DNA of 64,000 nucleotides, from the NCBI GenBank assembly GCA_002317135.1, contig DCIX01000004.1, forward strand, positions 1 through 64,000, in the 5' to 3' direction. This document shows positions 43,369 to 53,299 of the stretch, in pieces; the stretch's first letter is position 1, and every line of letters starts with the position of its first letter. The notes under the pieces are model-generated. The model worked only from the letters and a program-made list of their open reading frames with translations, made no database searches and had not been told where the DNA came from. The translations under genes and the position numbers were made by a program. The DNA comes from Bacteroidales bacterium UBA1715. Lineage in GTDB: Bacteria; Bacteroidota; Bacteroidia; Bacteroidales; UBA1715.

Positions 43369-45804
43369 CTATCGTAGTTCTGCTCCTAATTCTTTTTGGT
43401 AATTTGCAATAAGACGATTCATTACAGAATCAATTTGTGTATCTGTTAATGTCTTTTGATCATCTTGTAACCAGAAAGCAATCGCGTATGATTTCTTTCC
43501 TGCAGGGATACCTTTGCCTTCATAAACATCAAATGCTGTAACTTGTTTTAAAAGTTTCTTTTCTGTTTTGTAAGCAATATTTTTGATTTGTTCGAAACTT
43601 ACAGCAGAATCAATTAAAAGTGCTAAGTCACGGCGAACACTTGGTGCTTGTGGTAATTCTTTGAATTGTACTTTTTGACGGTAATTTTCAAGGATTACAT
43701 TCCAATAGATTTCTGCGAAATAAACTGGTTTGTCTATGTCGAATTTCTTAAGGATTGCTTTTGAAACAGAACCTAAACGGGCAATAACTTTATGATTCAA
43801 AATAGTGCATTCCAAACCAGAAAGCATATCGTCTTTGTATGATTCAAATTGTATGTTCATCATACCTAATTTAGACAATACTTTCATTACTGCAGATTTC
43901 AACACAAAGATATTAGTATCTTCTTGTTTGCTTGCCCAATGAAGAGGTGATTGTTTACCTGTGATACACAATGAAATTTGTTGTTGCTCGCCGTATTTGT
44001 CTGTAACAGTACCCTCGTTTGCTTTTGTGAAATAGATGCTTCCAAATTCAAACAAAGACAAGTCGTTTTGTTGACGGTTTATGTTGTGATTTACAACTTC
44101 CAATGCACTAAATAACATTGTGTTACGCATACAATCAAGTTCCGCACTAAGTGGGTTCATAATTTTTACAAGGTGATTTTTTATATCACTTTGTAGATCT
44201 ACGTAGTATGCTGAGTTTGTCAATGAGTTGTTCATGATTTCATACCAACCACAATCAACTAACATATCAGCAATTGTATTGCGAAGTTTAGTTGGATTTA
44301 CTGCATCAGCATGTGTAATAGCCGCATGAAGGTTGTCGGTAAATTCTACATTATTGTAGCCGTAAATGCGAAGAATATCTTCAATGACATCTTCAGCACG
44401 TTGTACATCTACGCGATATGGTGGTACAAGTAGTGAAAGTTCTCTTCCTTGTTCTGCAACGATTTGTATTTCAAGTCCTTGTAGAATTTTCTTTAATGTG
44501 TCGTCGCCGATGTTTTTACCCATTAAAGAATATGCTTTGTCCATATTTAAGGTTACAGGGAAAGCAGGGAAACTTTCTGGATGTGAGTCAAAAATAGGTC
44601 CACATATTTGTCCGCCAGCAACTTCTTGTATTAAAAGTGCAGCTCGTTTTAAAGCATAAATAGCATTGTTTGGATCAATGCCGCGTTCGTAGCGGAAAGA
44701 TGCATCTGTATTTAGTCCATGACGACGAGCTGTTTTTCTAATTGAAACAGGGTTGAAATATGCACTTTCGATGAATACAGATGTAGTTGATTCAGATACA
44801 CCAGATTCTAAACCACCGAATACACCAGCAATACACATTGGTTTGTTTGAATTACAGATTACTAGGTCATCTGCAGAAAGTTCACGTTCAACACCATCCA
44901 ATGTTGTCATCTTGGTTTTGTCTGCAACTGTTTTTACATGTATTTCCGATCCTTCGATTTTAGCAATGTCAAAGGCGTGTAGTGGTTGTGCCATTTCCAT
45001 TAGAGTGAAGTTGGTAACGTCAACCACATTATTTATTGGACGAAGTCCTACTGCTTTCAATTTGTTTTGTAACCATTCAGGAGAATCTTTTACCGTAACA
45101 CCAGAAACAACTACGCCAGTGTATCGTGGACATAAATCATCTCTTTCTACAACAACAGAAATAGGAGATTTTTGTTCCGATAATTTGAATGCATCTACCG
45201 AAGGTAGAGTAAGTTTAGCGGAACTATTTACATTGAGGTATGCAGCAACATCTCTCGCAACACCTATGTGTGATGCTGCGTCAATACGGTTTGGTGTCAA
45301 ACCAATTGCAATGGTATAATCATCTTTTATGTTGAAGTATTCTGCAGCAGGCATACCTGCTTTCAAAGAATCAGGTAGAACCATAATTCCATCGTGGCTT
45401 TTTCCAACACCGATTTCATCTTCGGCGCAAATCATACCACAAGAAACTTCTCCACGGATTTTTGATTTCTTTATGACAAATTCTTGGTCTCCATCATAAA
45501 GTTTTGTTCCTTCTGTTGCGACTACAACAGTTTGTCCTGCAGCAACATTTGGTGCACCGCAAACAATCGGAAGTATTTCTGGACCGCCAACATCTACAGT
45601 TGTAATATGTAAGTGGTCAGAATTTGGATGGTCAATGCAAGTAAGCACTTTTCCAATAACCACACCTTCCAAGCCACCTTTTATAGTTTGAAATTTGTCT
45701 ACACCTTCGACTTCCAAGCCGATGTCTGTCAATATTTTAGCTGTAGTTTCTACATCAATGTCTAAATTGATGTATTCTTGTAGCCAATTCCACGAAATAT
45801 TCAT
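43369..45804 (-). CDS. pheT: Phenylalanyl-tRNA synthetase beta subunit
   Basis: An 811-residue subunit of the alpha2-beta2 PheRS that charges tRNA-Phe. Domain order: N-terminal lead-in (ISWNWLQEYI), EMAP-like tRNA-binding domain (about 42-150, VIGKVLTCIDHPNSDHL), B3/4 domain (about 210-380), B5 domain (about 405-475), catalytic-like core (about 490-690), and the C-terminal FDX-ACB anticodon-binding domain (about 715-811, FKELPQAPSVRRDLALLID). Length is normal and complete. pheS is not adjacent. A clear promoter lies upstream (45830-45861). Confidence 0.95.
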   Translation of the reverse strand: MNISWNWLQEYINLDIDVETTAKILTDIGLEVEGVDKFQTIKGGLEGVVIGKVLTCIDHPNSDHLHITTVDVGGPEILPIVCGAPNVAAGQTVVVATEGTKLYDGDQEFVIKKSKIRGEVSCGMICAEDEIGVGKSHDGIMVLPDSLKAGMPAAEYFNIKDDYTIAIGLTPNRIDAASHIGVARDVAAYLNVNSSAKLTLPSVDAFKLSEQKSPISVVVERDDLCPRYTGVVVSGVTVKDSPEWLQNKLKAVGLRPINNVVDVTNFTLMEMAQPLHAFDIAKIEGSEIHVKTVADKTKMTTLDGVERELSADDLVICNSNKPMCIAGVFGGLESGVSESTTSVFIESAYFNPVSIRKTARRHGLNTDASFRYERGIDPNNAIYALKRAALLIQEVAGGQICGPIFDSHPESFPAFPVTLNMDKAYSLMGKNIGDDTLKKILQGLEIQIVAEQGRELSLLVPPYRVDVQRAEDVIEDILRIYGYNNVEFTDNLHAAITHADAVNPTKLRNTIADMLVDCGWYEIMNNSLTNSAYYVDLQSDIKNHLVKIMNPLSAELDCMRNTMLFSALEVVNHNINRQQNDLSLFEFGSIYFTKANEGTVTDKYGEQQQISLCITGKQSPLHWASKQEDTNIFVLKSAVMKVLSKLGMMNIQFESYKDDMLSGLECTILNHKVIARLGSVSKAILKKFDIDKPVYFAEIYWNVILENYRQKVQFKELPQAPSVRRDLALLIDSAVSFEQIKNIAYKTEKKLLKQVTAFDVYEGKGIPAGKKSYAIAFWLQDDQKTLTDTQIDSVMNRLIANYQKELGAELR

Positions 45805-45829
45805 TTTCTATCTTAAAAATTTATTCAAA

Positions 45830-45861
45830 CAAAAATACTTTTTTTTCTATAAAAGACCAAA
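45830..45861 (-). promoter_or_regulatory. Promoter of pheT
   Basis: On the minus strand TTTG (45858-45861), a 20-base spacer and TATTTTTG (45830-45837) match the Bacteroidota -33/-7 promoter exactly. The -7 box is 26-33 bases before the pheT start. Confidence 0.8.
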
Positions 45862-45886
45862 GAATACATTTGCGTTTTATAACAAA

Positions 45887-45913
45887 AAACGGTGGCCTTT
45901 TGGACCACCGTTT
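45887..45913 (-). terminator. Terminator of nifJ
   Basis: A 9-bp perfect stem (45887-45895 with 45905-45913) followed by T residues on the minus strand, 26 bases after the nifJ stop. Confidence 0.88.
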
Positions 45914-45938
45914 CTTGCTTATTTATGGATGTACTTTA

Positions 45939-48900
45939 TTAGTATTCCAATTTGCTCATTCTTACATAAGAAGCATAGCGTTTTTTAGCCATATCTTCAG
46001 CAGCATCGAACAATTCTTGAGCTTCTGTTGGGTATTGTTTCATTACAGATGCGTAACGAACTTCTCCTTTCAAGAAATCTTGGAAACCTTCCCAAGCTGG
46101 TTCTTTGCTATCAAGAGTGAATGGGTTTTTACCTTCTGCTTCCAATTCTGGGTTGAATCTCCATAGGTGCCAGTAACCGCATGCAACAGCTGCAGCTTCT
46201 TCAGCTTGTGATTTACCCATACCTTTCTTCAAACCGTGGTTGATACATGGAGCATAAGCGATGATGATAGATGGTCCGTGGTAAGCTTCAGCTTCGCGGA
46301 TTGCTTTCAAACATTGAGCTTGGTCAGCACCCATAGCGATTTGAGCAACATATACATAACCGTAAGTTGTTGCAATCATACCGATATCTTTCTTGCGAAC
46401 TCTCTTACCTGAAGCAGCGAATTTAGCGATTGCACCAAGAGGAGTTGCTTTAGAAGCTTGACCACCAGTGTTAGAGTAAACTTCAGTATCGATAACCAAG
46501 ATGTTTACATCTTCGCCAGAAGCGATAACATGATCTAAACCTCCGTAACCGATATCGTAAGAAGCACCGTCACCACCGATAATCCATTGTGAACGTTTTA
46601 CTAAGAAGTGGCTCAATTCTTTCAATTGACTGCAAGTTCCACAACCTTTAGCTGCGTTAGCTTCAATCATAGGAACCAATTTAGCAGCAGCAGCTTTACT
46701 TGCAGCAGCATCATCCATTCCGTTAATCCATTCTTGTGCAGCTTCTTTGAATTCTGCAGAAGTTTTATCTGATTCTAATGTGTGTTCGAACAATGATTTA
46801 ACACGAGCACGCATTTTCTTGTTTGCTACATGCATACCAAGACCGAATTCGCAGAAGTCTTCGAACAATGAGTTAGCCCAAGCTGGACCTTGCCCCTTAG
46901 CATTTGTTGTGTAAGGAGTTGAAGGAACCGAACCAGAGTAGATTGAAGAACAACCTGTTGCGTTAGCTACGATTTCACGGTCACCAAATAATTGAGAAAT
47001 CAATTTAACGTAAGGAGTTTCACCACAACCTGCACAAGCACCAGAGAACTCGAACAATGGTTGAGCGAATTGTGAATTCTTAACATTAGCAGTGATGTCA
47101 ACTAAATCTTGTTTAGAAGTAACTTTTTCTACACAGTAGTTCCAGTTAGCGGCTTCCTTAGCAGCTGCTTCAGAGTTGTCATCGTAAGGAACCATTGTAA
47201 GAGCAGAACCACCAAGTTTTGGATTACCAGGACAAACATCAGCACAGTTACCACAAGCAAGACAGTCTTTAACGCCAACTTGCATTGTGAAGTACATTCC
47301 CTTCATAGCTGCTGGAGCTTTCATTTCGATTGTTTGACCGTTGAAACCAGCTTTTTCTTCTTCTGTCATTACGAATGGACGGATACAAGCGTGAGGACAA
47401 ACATAAGCACACTTGTTACATTGGATACATTTTTCAGCGTCCCATACTGGAACGAATGCACCAACACCACGTTTTTCGTATTTAGCAGTACCGGCAGCCC
47501 AAGTACCATCTTCAATACCTTTGAATGAAGAAACTGGAAGTAAGTCACCATCTTGAGCATTGATTGGACGAACAACTTTGTTGATGAAGTCGTCACCATC
47601 AGAGTAAACTTTTGGTTGAGCTTCAAGAGATGCCCATGCTGGATCAATAGCAAGTTGTTTGTATTCACCACCGCGGTCAATAGCAGCATAGTTCTTGTCA
47701 ACAACATCTTGACCTTTCTTACCATACGATTTAAGAGCAAAATGTTTCATTTCTTCAACTGCTTTGTCTACTGGAATTACAGCAGTAATACGGAAGAATG
47801 CAGATTGAAGAATAGTGTTTGTTCTGTTACCAAGACCGATTTCTTGTGCAATCTTAGTTGCATTGATGTAGTAAACTTTAATGTCATTCTTAGCGAAGTA
47901 AGCTTTTACTTTGTTAGGAATGTTGTTTGCAAGTTCTTCACCATCCCAAATTGTGTTCAAAAGGAATGTTCCACCTTTTTGCAAACCACGAGTTACATCA
48001 TACATATTTAAGTATGCTTGTTGGTGACATGCTACAAAGTTTGGAGTTGTTACCAAATATGTAGAACGGATAGGAGTGTCACCAAAACGAAGGTGAGAAC
48101 AAGTGAAACCACCTGATTTCTTAGAGTCGTAAGCGAAATAAGCTTGGCAGTATTTGTCAGTTGTTTCACCGATGATTTTTACAGAGTTTTTGTTAGCACC
48201 AACAGTACCATCAGCACCAAGACCGAAGAATTTAGCTTGGAACATTCCTTCTGGAGCAACAGAAACTTCTTCGCCAGTTGGAAGAGAAGTAAATGTTACA
48301 TCATCAACGATACCAACAGTGAAGTGGTTCTTTGGAGTGCTAAGAGCTAAGTTGTCATAAATAGCGATGATGTTAGCTGGAGTAGTATCGTTAGATCCAA
48401 GACCGTAGCGACCACCAACAACAGTAAGGTTCTTAAGCATACCAAGTTCTGATAATGCGTCAACAACATCCAAGTAAAGTGGTTCAGAGTTAGCTCCTGG
48501 TTCTTTTGTTCTATCAAGAACAGCGATTTTCTTAGCAGAAGCAGGGATAGCTTCTTTTAAGTATTTAAGTGAGAATGGACGATACAAGTGAACTGAAATA
48601 AGACCAACTTTTTCACCATTCTTCATTTTGTAGTCAACAACTTCTTTGATACATTCAGTTGCAGAACCCATAGCGATGATGATGTTTTCAGCATCAGCAG
48701 CACCATAATAATCGAATGGACGATATTTTCTACCAGTGATAGCAGAAATTTTATCCATATAATCAGCTACGATGTCAGCTACTTTTTCGTAATATGGGTT
48801 ACAAGCTTCTCTGTGAGCGAAGAAAACATCGTTGTTTTCTGCCATACCACGCATTTCTGGGTGTTCTGGAGTAAGAGCTCTTTCACGGAAAGCTTTCAAT

Positions 48901-49499
48901 GCATCTTGATCAACAAGAGGAACGATATCTTCTTGGTTGATAACTTCGATTTTTTGGTATTCGTGAGATGTACGGAAACCGTCGAAGAAGTTCAAGAAAG
49001 GAACACGACTCTTGATAGTTGCCAAGTGAGCAACACCAGAAAGATCCATAACTTCTTGTACTGAACCTTCAGCAAGCATTGCGAAACCTGTTTGGCGGCA
49101 AGCCAAAACATCTTGGTGGTCACCGAAGATACATAGTGCATGAGATGCAAGTGAACGAGCTGAAACATGGAAAACGCAAGGAAGTAATTCACCTGCAATT
49201 TTATACATGTTAGGAATCATCAAAAGTAAACCTTGAGAAGCTGTGAATGTAGTTGTCAAAGCACCTGCTTGCAATGAACCGTGAACAGTACCTGCTGCAC
49301 CACCTTCAGATTGCATTTCTTGTACAAGAACAGTTTCACCAAACATGTTCTTACGACCTTGTGCTGACCATTCATCAACATTTTCCGCCATAGGAGACGA
49401 CGGAGTGATAGGGTAGATTGCTGCTACTTCAGTGAACATATATGCTATGTGCGCTGCTGCTGCGTTACCATCACATGTCAAAAATTTTTTATCTGCCAT
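45939..49499 (-). CDS. nifJ: Pyruvate:ferredoxin (flavodoxin) oxidoreductase
   Basis: An 1186-residue single-chain enzyme that oxidatively decarboxylates pyruvate to acetyl-CoA and reduces ferredoxin, a marker of anaerobic metabolism. Domains in order: N-terminal pyrimidine-binding domain (TCDGNAAAAHIAY...YPITPSSPMAE), domain II and gamma-type domain, a 2[4Fe-4S] ferredoxin insert (CIQCNKCAYVCPH and CLACGNCADVCPG, about 685-760), a further cysteine region (GACAGCGETPY), and the TPP-binding domain (GDGASYDIGYGG...DTEVYSNTGGQASKATP). Codon use is strongly biased and more GC-rich at third positions than neighbours, consistent with high expression. A -7 box TACTTTTG lies at 49543-49550. Confidence 0.96.
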   Translation of the reverse strand: MADKKFLTCDGNAAAAHIAYMFTEVAAIYPITPSSPMAENVDEWSAQGRKNMFGETVLVQEMQSEGGAAGTVHGSLQAGALTTTFTASQGLLLMIPNMYKIAGELLPCVFHVSARSLASHALCIFGDHQDVLACRQTGFAMLAEGSVQEVMDLSGVAHLATIKSRVPFLNFFDGFRTSHEYQKIEVINQEDIVPLVDQDALKAFRERALTPEHPEMRGMAENNDVFFAHREACNPYYEKVADIVADYMDKISAITGRKYRPFDYYGAADAENIIIAMGSATECIKEVVDYKMKNGEKVGLISVHLYRPFSLKYLKEAIPASAKKIAVLDRTKEPGANSEPLYLDVVDALSELGMLKNLTVVGGRYGLGSNDTTPANIIAIYDNLALSTPKNHFTVGIVDDVTFTSLPTGEEVSVAPEGMFQAKFFGLGADGTVGANKNSVKIIGETTDKYCQAYFAYDSKKSGGFTCSHLRFGDTPIRSTYLVTTPNFVACHQQAYLNMYDVTRGLQKGGTFLLNTIWDGEELANNIPNKVKAYFAKNDIKVYYINATKIAQEIGLGNRTNTILQSAFFRITAVIPVDKAVEEMKHFALKSYGKKGQDVVDKNYAAIDRGGEYKQLAIDPAWASLEAQPKVYSDGDDFINKVVRPINAQDGDLLPVSSFKGIEDGTWAAGTAKYEKRGVGAFVPVWDAEKCIQCNKCAYVCPHACIRPFVMTEEEKAGFNGQTIEMKAPAAMKGMYFTMQVGVKDCLACGNCADVCPGNPKLGGSALTMVPYDDNSEAAAKEAANWNYCVEKVTSKQDLVDITANVKNSQFAQPLFEFSGACAGCGETPYVKLISQLFGDREIVANATGCSSIYSGSVPSTPYTTNAKGQGPAWANSLFEDFCEFGLGMHVANKKMRARVKSLFEHTLESDKTSAEFKEAAQEWINGMDDAAASKAAAAKLVPMIEANAAKGCGTCSQLKELSHFLVKRSQWIIGGDGASYDIGYGGLDHVIASGEDVNILVIDTEVYSNTGGQASKATPLGAIAKFAASGKRVRKKDIGMIATTYGYVYVAQIAMGADQAQCLKAIREAEAYHGPSIIIAYAPCINHGLKKGMGKSQAEEAAAVACGYWHLWRFNPELEAEGKNPFTLDSKEPAWEGFQDFLKGEVRYASVMKQYPTEAQELFDAAEDMAKKRYASYVRMSKLEY

Positions 49500-49542
49500 G
49501 ATTTTGTATAATTGTTATTTGTTAAAATTCTATATTCGGTTG

Positions 49543-49550
49543 CAAAAGTA
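49543..49550 (-). promoter_or_regulatory. Promoter -7 element of nifJ
   Basis: TACTTTTG on the minus strand, 44-51 bases before the start codon; matches TAnnTTTG. The -33 region is not well conserved. Confidence 0.55.
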
Positions 49551-49594
49551 GAAAAAAAATAACATTATTTGTTATAATTTATCATTTTTATAAA

Positions 49595-49626
49595 CAAAAA
49601 AGGAAGCCTTTTCGACTTCCTTTTTG
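49595..49626 (-). terminator. Terminator of rho
   Basis: A stem of about 11 bp (49595-49606 with 49616-49626) with an A/T-rich base and a T-run on the minus strand, 19 bases after the rho stop. Confidence 0.85.
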
Positions 49627-49644
49627 TTCTTTTTTTTAAAACTT

Positions 49645-51069
49645 TTATTTGCCCATTGAAAGCAAGAATTCATCGTTATCTTTCGTCATTGGCATTTGTT
49701 TGCTTAAGAAATCCATAGCTTCTACAGATGTCATATCTGACAAGTAGTTGCGAAGAATCCAACATTTGTTTAGACGAAGTTTGTCTACTAACAAGTCGTC
49801 ACGGCGAGTGCTTGAAAGTGTAACGTCAACAGCAGGGTAGATGCGTTTGTTTGCAATTTTTCTATCAAGTTGCAATTCCATATTACCGGTACCTTTGAAC
49901 TCTTCGAAAATAACATCGTCCATTTTTGAACCTGTTTCTGTTAATGCTGTTGCGATGATGGTAAGTGAACCACCATTTTCTATATTTCTGGCAGCACCAA
50001 AGAAGCGTTTTGGCTTGTGTAGTGCATTTGCGTCAACACCACCAGAAAGGATTTTTCCTGACGCTGGTTGTGCCATATTGTATGCTCGTGCCAAACGAGT
50101 GATTGAGTCAAGTAGGATACATACATCGTGACCACATTCAACAAGTCGTTTTGCTTTTTCCAAAACAATGTTTGCAATTTTTACATGTCTGTCTGATGGT
50201 TCATCGAATGTGGAAGAAATAACTTCGGCACGAACGCTACGTTTCATATCTGTTACTTCTTCTGGACGTTCGTCAATCAAAAGGATTAGCAAGTACACTT
50301 CAGGATGGTTGTCGGCAATAGCATTTGCTATACTTTTCAATAATGTTGTTTTACCAGTTTTGGGTTGTGCAACAATAAGTCCACGTTGACCTTTACCGAT
50401 AGGAGTGAACAAGTCAACAATTCTTGTCGATAAGTCGTTGTGACCATTACCGGTAAGGTTAAATTTTTCTTCTGGGAATAATGGTGTTAAGTGGTCGAAA
50501 TGTACGCGGTCGCGAACTTCATCTGGAGTACGACCGTTGATTTTTTCAACTTTAACTAAAGGAAAATATTTTTCGCCTTCTTTTGGTGGACGGATAGGAC
50601 CTTCAACGGTATCACCAGTTTTTAGACCAAAAAGTTTAATTTGCGATTGGCTTACATAAATATCGTCAGGTGAATTTAAATAGTTGTAGTCGCTTGATTT
50701 TAGATATCCGTGCCCATCTTGCATAATTTCAAGAACGCCACAACCATTTACGATTCCGTCAAATTCGTGGTATCTTGGTTGTTCTTTTTGTTCTTGCTGA
50801 CGATTTTGATTTCGTTGTTGATCGTTGTTTCTTCTTTCTTGTTTTTGTTGTTCTGCTGTTTCTTCTTGGTTTGTAACAGGAGTTTCAACCTTTTCTTCTA
50901 CAATATTTTCTGTAGTTGCTGTGTTTGCCTCTTGCTCAATAGATTGTGCTTCTGCTTCAACCTTTTTAACGATTTTGCGAGGGCGTTTTGTTTTCTTTTC
51001 TTTTGCAACAACAAGCTGCTCAGTATCAACAGATACTTGTTCGGTTTCGTTTAGGTTTTCCGATTCCAT
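49645..51069 (-). CDS. rho: Transcription termination factor Rho
   Basis: A 474-residue hexameric RNA helicase that terminates transcription. The RNA-binding cold-shock-like domain (about 105-180: GVLEIMQDGHGYLKSSDYNYLNSPDDIYVS) and the ATPase core are complete: Walker A AQPKTGKTTLL, Walker B VCILLDSITRLARAYN, Q-loop and R-loop region GGSLTIIATALTETGSKMDDVI. The N-terminal ~100 residues are not the usual helical Rho_N domain but a charged, Gln/Asn/Glu-rich low-complexity segment. An in-frame stop directly precedes the ATG, so no longer start was missed. Long disordered extensions occur in some Bacteroidota Rho proteins. Confidence 0.95.
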   Translation of the reverse strand: MESENLNETEQVSVDTEQLVVAKEKKTKRPRKIVKKVEAEAQSIEQEANTATTENIVEEKVETPVTNQEETAEQQKQERRNNDQQRNQNRQQEQKEQPRYHEFDGIVNGCGVLEIMQDGHGYLKSSDYNYLNSPDDIYVSQSQIKLFGLKTGDTVEGPIRPPKEGEKYFPLVKVEKINGRTPDEVRDRVHFDHLTPLFPEEKFNLTGNGHNDLSTRIVDLFTPIGKGQRGLIVAQPKTGKTTLLKSIANAIADNHPEVYLLILLIDERPEEVTDMKRSVRAEVISSTFDEPSDRHVKIANIVLEKAKRLVECGHDVCILLDSITRLARAYNMAQPASGKILSGGVDANALHKPKRFFGAARNIENGGSLTIIATALTETGSKMDDVIFEEFKGTGNMELQLDRKIANKRIYPAVDVTLSSTRRDDLLVDKLRLNKCWILRNYLSDMTSVEAMDFLSKQMPMTKDNDEFLLSMGK

Positions 51070-51257
51070 TTAAAAGTTTTTTAGGTAAATATTAACGTTA
51101 TAACAAATAGTCAAAGAAATAATTTGTAATAACTGTTTATAGGATTATTTGTCGTCTGTTTTAGACGTCTATCATTGAAAACGGTGCAATAATACGGAGT
51201 TTTTGGGAAAAACAAGCGTATTTTTCTTTTTTTAGATAAAATTTATACTAAAATGCT

Positions 51258-53183
51258 TTATTTCTTGGTTATAACGAGTTGTGTGCGTCTATTTTTTGCT
51301 CTATTTTCAGGTGTGTCGTTTGGTGCACAAGGTTTTGTACTTCCGTAACCTTTCCAAGAAAGTCGTTCTATTTGTATGCCATATATTTTTATTAGTTCTA
51401 AAGCAATGAATTTAGCTCTTTTCTCTGATAAAGTTTGATTGTAAGTTGCATTTCCTACGTTGTCAGTATGTCCTTCAATTTCAACATGTACAGTTGGATT
51501 TTGCTTCATGAAACGTCCAATAGCTTCCACTTCTGGCTCTGATTCTCTTTTGTAGTTAGTTTTGTCTGTATCAAAGAAGATATTCTTTAATACAACATAA
51601 TTGCCAGCAATGATTTTTTGTAGAGGTATTTCTACTTTTGCTGAACCTTGGAATGTTTCAAGTGAAACATTTTCTGAGTAGAATAGATATCCTGATTTTT
51701 CTACCGATAGTGCATATTCGTGGCCTTCGATAAATGGTACGATGCATTCTCCTGTAAGTTGGTCGGAATTGCTGATGAAAACTTTTTCGTTTGTTGCAAT
51801 ATCAGATAGGATGATGTTTGCTGCGAGTTTTACTTTTGTTTCCGCATCGAAAACAATACAATTTATATAGGTAACAGGATTTGGTTTCACTTTGAATGTT
51901 TCGTCGATTGTGAATTCGTAGATGTCGAATCCGCCAACACCGCCAAATCTGTTCGATGCAAAATAACCTTTGGTTCCTTCTGCATTGATTATGAGATGAG
52001 ATTCGTCCTCGTATGTATTGATAGGATAGCCTAAATTTTCAGGTTTTGTCCATTCTTTTTGAATTAGTTTTGTTCCGAAAATATCTTTTTTACCCATACC
52101 AGCAAGACCATCTGTTGCATAATATAATGTAGTGCCGTCTGCATGGATGTATGGCGATTCATCATCATTTTTTGTATTGATTTCTGGTCCAAGATTGACA
52201 GGTTTTGTCCATTGTCCATTTTGTAGATGTGATACATAAATATCTTTTTTACCATTTCCTCCCGGACGGTTTGAGGCAAAATACAATGTTCTTCCGTCTG
52301 CCGAACAAGATGGTTGTGATTCCCAATATTTGCTATTGATAGGTTCACCAAGGTTAATAGGTTTTATCCATTGACCACCAATTTTTTTCGACATATAAAT
52401 GTCACAAGAACCAAGTCCGCCAGGTGCTCCGCAAATTGTGAAAAACATTGTTTTTCCGTCGGCTGTAATTGATTGAGCACCTTCGTTTGTACTTGTGTTT
52501 ATTGAGGAAAGTGGCACGCTTTTGTTCCAATTTTCTCCATTTTTTGTAGACGAGAATAAATCTTCTTGTTTTACTCGTGGGTTGCTTGTTGGGAGATTTG
52601 TTGTATAAATAATGGTATTGTCATCCACTGTAATTGATGGATGATAATCGTCGTATGGGGTGTTGATGTTTGTTCCTAAATTTTTTGGCGTGAAGTTCAC
52701 AGGATTACTTTGTATTTCGATTGCTGCAGTTGTTTTTGCATATAAATCGTTGAATTTCAACTCGTCAACCTTTGAAAGATTAGCGGAATTATGCATTTCT
52801 TTTGCTCTTTGAAATTGTTGTAAATTGTAAAGAGCGTCTTTGTACATTCCAAGATTGTATTGCTCGTATGCAAGCTTGTAGCGTGACCACAATTGTGTAC
52901 CTCCGCATTTATCTACGCATAATTGTAGTGTAGATAACATATTTGCAGTGTCTTTTCTTTGTTCGTAAACACCAGCTAATAAATAATATGCTTCGGCAAA
53001 ATATTCATCTTGTTTTAAGGCAGTTTGTAAGTTGACTTCTGCTTTGTCATAATATAATAGTTGGAAGTTTTGCAGACCAAGCTCGTATGCAGCGATAGCT
53101 TTTTTGTTTTTCGAAGAATATTCTTGTGAAAAACCGAGTACTGCTACGAATAGTATTGCTATGAAAATGATAAGTTTTCTCAT
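51258..53183 (-). CDS. OmpA-family protein with TPR, PD40 propeller and CRD domains (PorE-like)
   Basis: A 641-residue exported protein. After a signal peptide (about 1-19, ending LGFSQ) come TPR-like helices (about 25-150), a PD40/WD40-like propeller (about 180-430, repeats such as SADGRTLYFASNRPGGNGKKDIYVS), a carboxypeptidase-regulatory-like domain (about 435-515), and an OmpA_C peptidoglycan-binding domain (about 520-641, NIFFDTDKT...VEIEGHTDNVGNATYNQTLSEKRA). This order is that of PorE, a T9SS component of Porphyromonas gingivalis, but PorE is a lipoprotein and here no lipobox cysteine is visible. It may be a PorE relative or one of several envelope paralogues. I chose the ATG at 53183 (MRKLIIF). 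Confidence 0.8.
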   Translation of the reverse strand: MRKLIIFIAILFVAVLGFSQEYSSKNKKAIAAYELGLQNFQLLYYDKAEVNLQTALKQDEYFAEAYYLLAGVYEQRKDTANMLSTLQLCVDKCGGTQLWSRYKLAYEQYNLGMYKDALYNLQQFQRAKEMHNSANLSKVDELKFNDLYAKTTAAIEIQSNPVNFTPKNLGTNINTPYDDYHPSITVDDNTIIYTTNLPTSNPRVKQEDLFSSTKNGENWNKSVPLSSINTSTNEGAQSITADGKTMFFTICGAPGGLGSCDIYMSKKIGGQWIKPINLGEPINSKYWESQPSCSADGRTLYFASNRPGGNGKKDIYVSHLQNGQWTKPVNLGPEINTKNDDESPYIHADGTTLYYATDGLAGMGKKDIFGTKLIQKEWTKPENLGYPINTYEDESHLIINAEGTKGYFASNRFGGVGGFDIYEFTIDETFKVKPNPVTYINCIVFDAETKVKLAANIILSDIATNEKVFISNSDQLTGECIVPFIEGHEYALSVEKSGYLFYSENVSLETFQGSAKVEIPLQKIIAGNYVVLKNIFFDTDKTNYKRESEPEVEAIGRFMKQNPTVHVEIEGHTDNVGNATYNQTLSEKRAKFIALELIKIYGIQIERLSWKGYGSTKPCAPNDTPENRAKNRRTQLVITKK

Positions 53184-53251
53184 AATTCTTTGAATTGTAT
53201 ATGATTGAATCTGCAAATTGCTTGCCAATATTGTAGTACCATTGGCAAAAA

Positions 53252-53290
53252 AGAAAAAATGCTAATCCTTGCAAAAACAAGAATTAGCAT
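53252..53290 (-). terminator. Terminator of pyrI
   Basis: A stem of about 12 bp with one non-Watson-Crick position (53259-53270 with 53279-53290), followed on the minus strand by a T-rich run, 10 bases after the pyrI stop. Confidence 0.8.
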
Positions 53291-53299
53291 AGTATAAAA

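Noticed and set aside
44753..45319. 188-codon antisense ORF in pheT
   Set aside because: It is the shadow of the pheT frame; no start context or motif, and codons mirror the real gene.
47109..47528. 139-codon antisense ORF in nifJ
   Set aside because: Shadow of the strongly codon-biased nifJ gene on the other strand; composition (Phe/Ser/Thr-rich) is artefactual.
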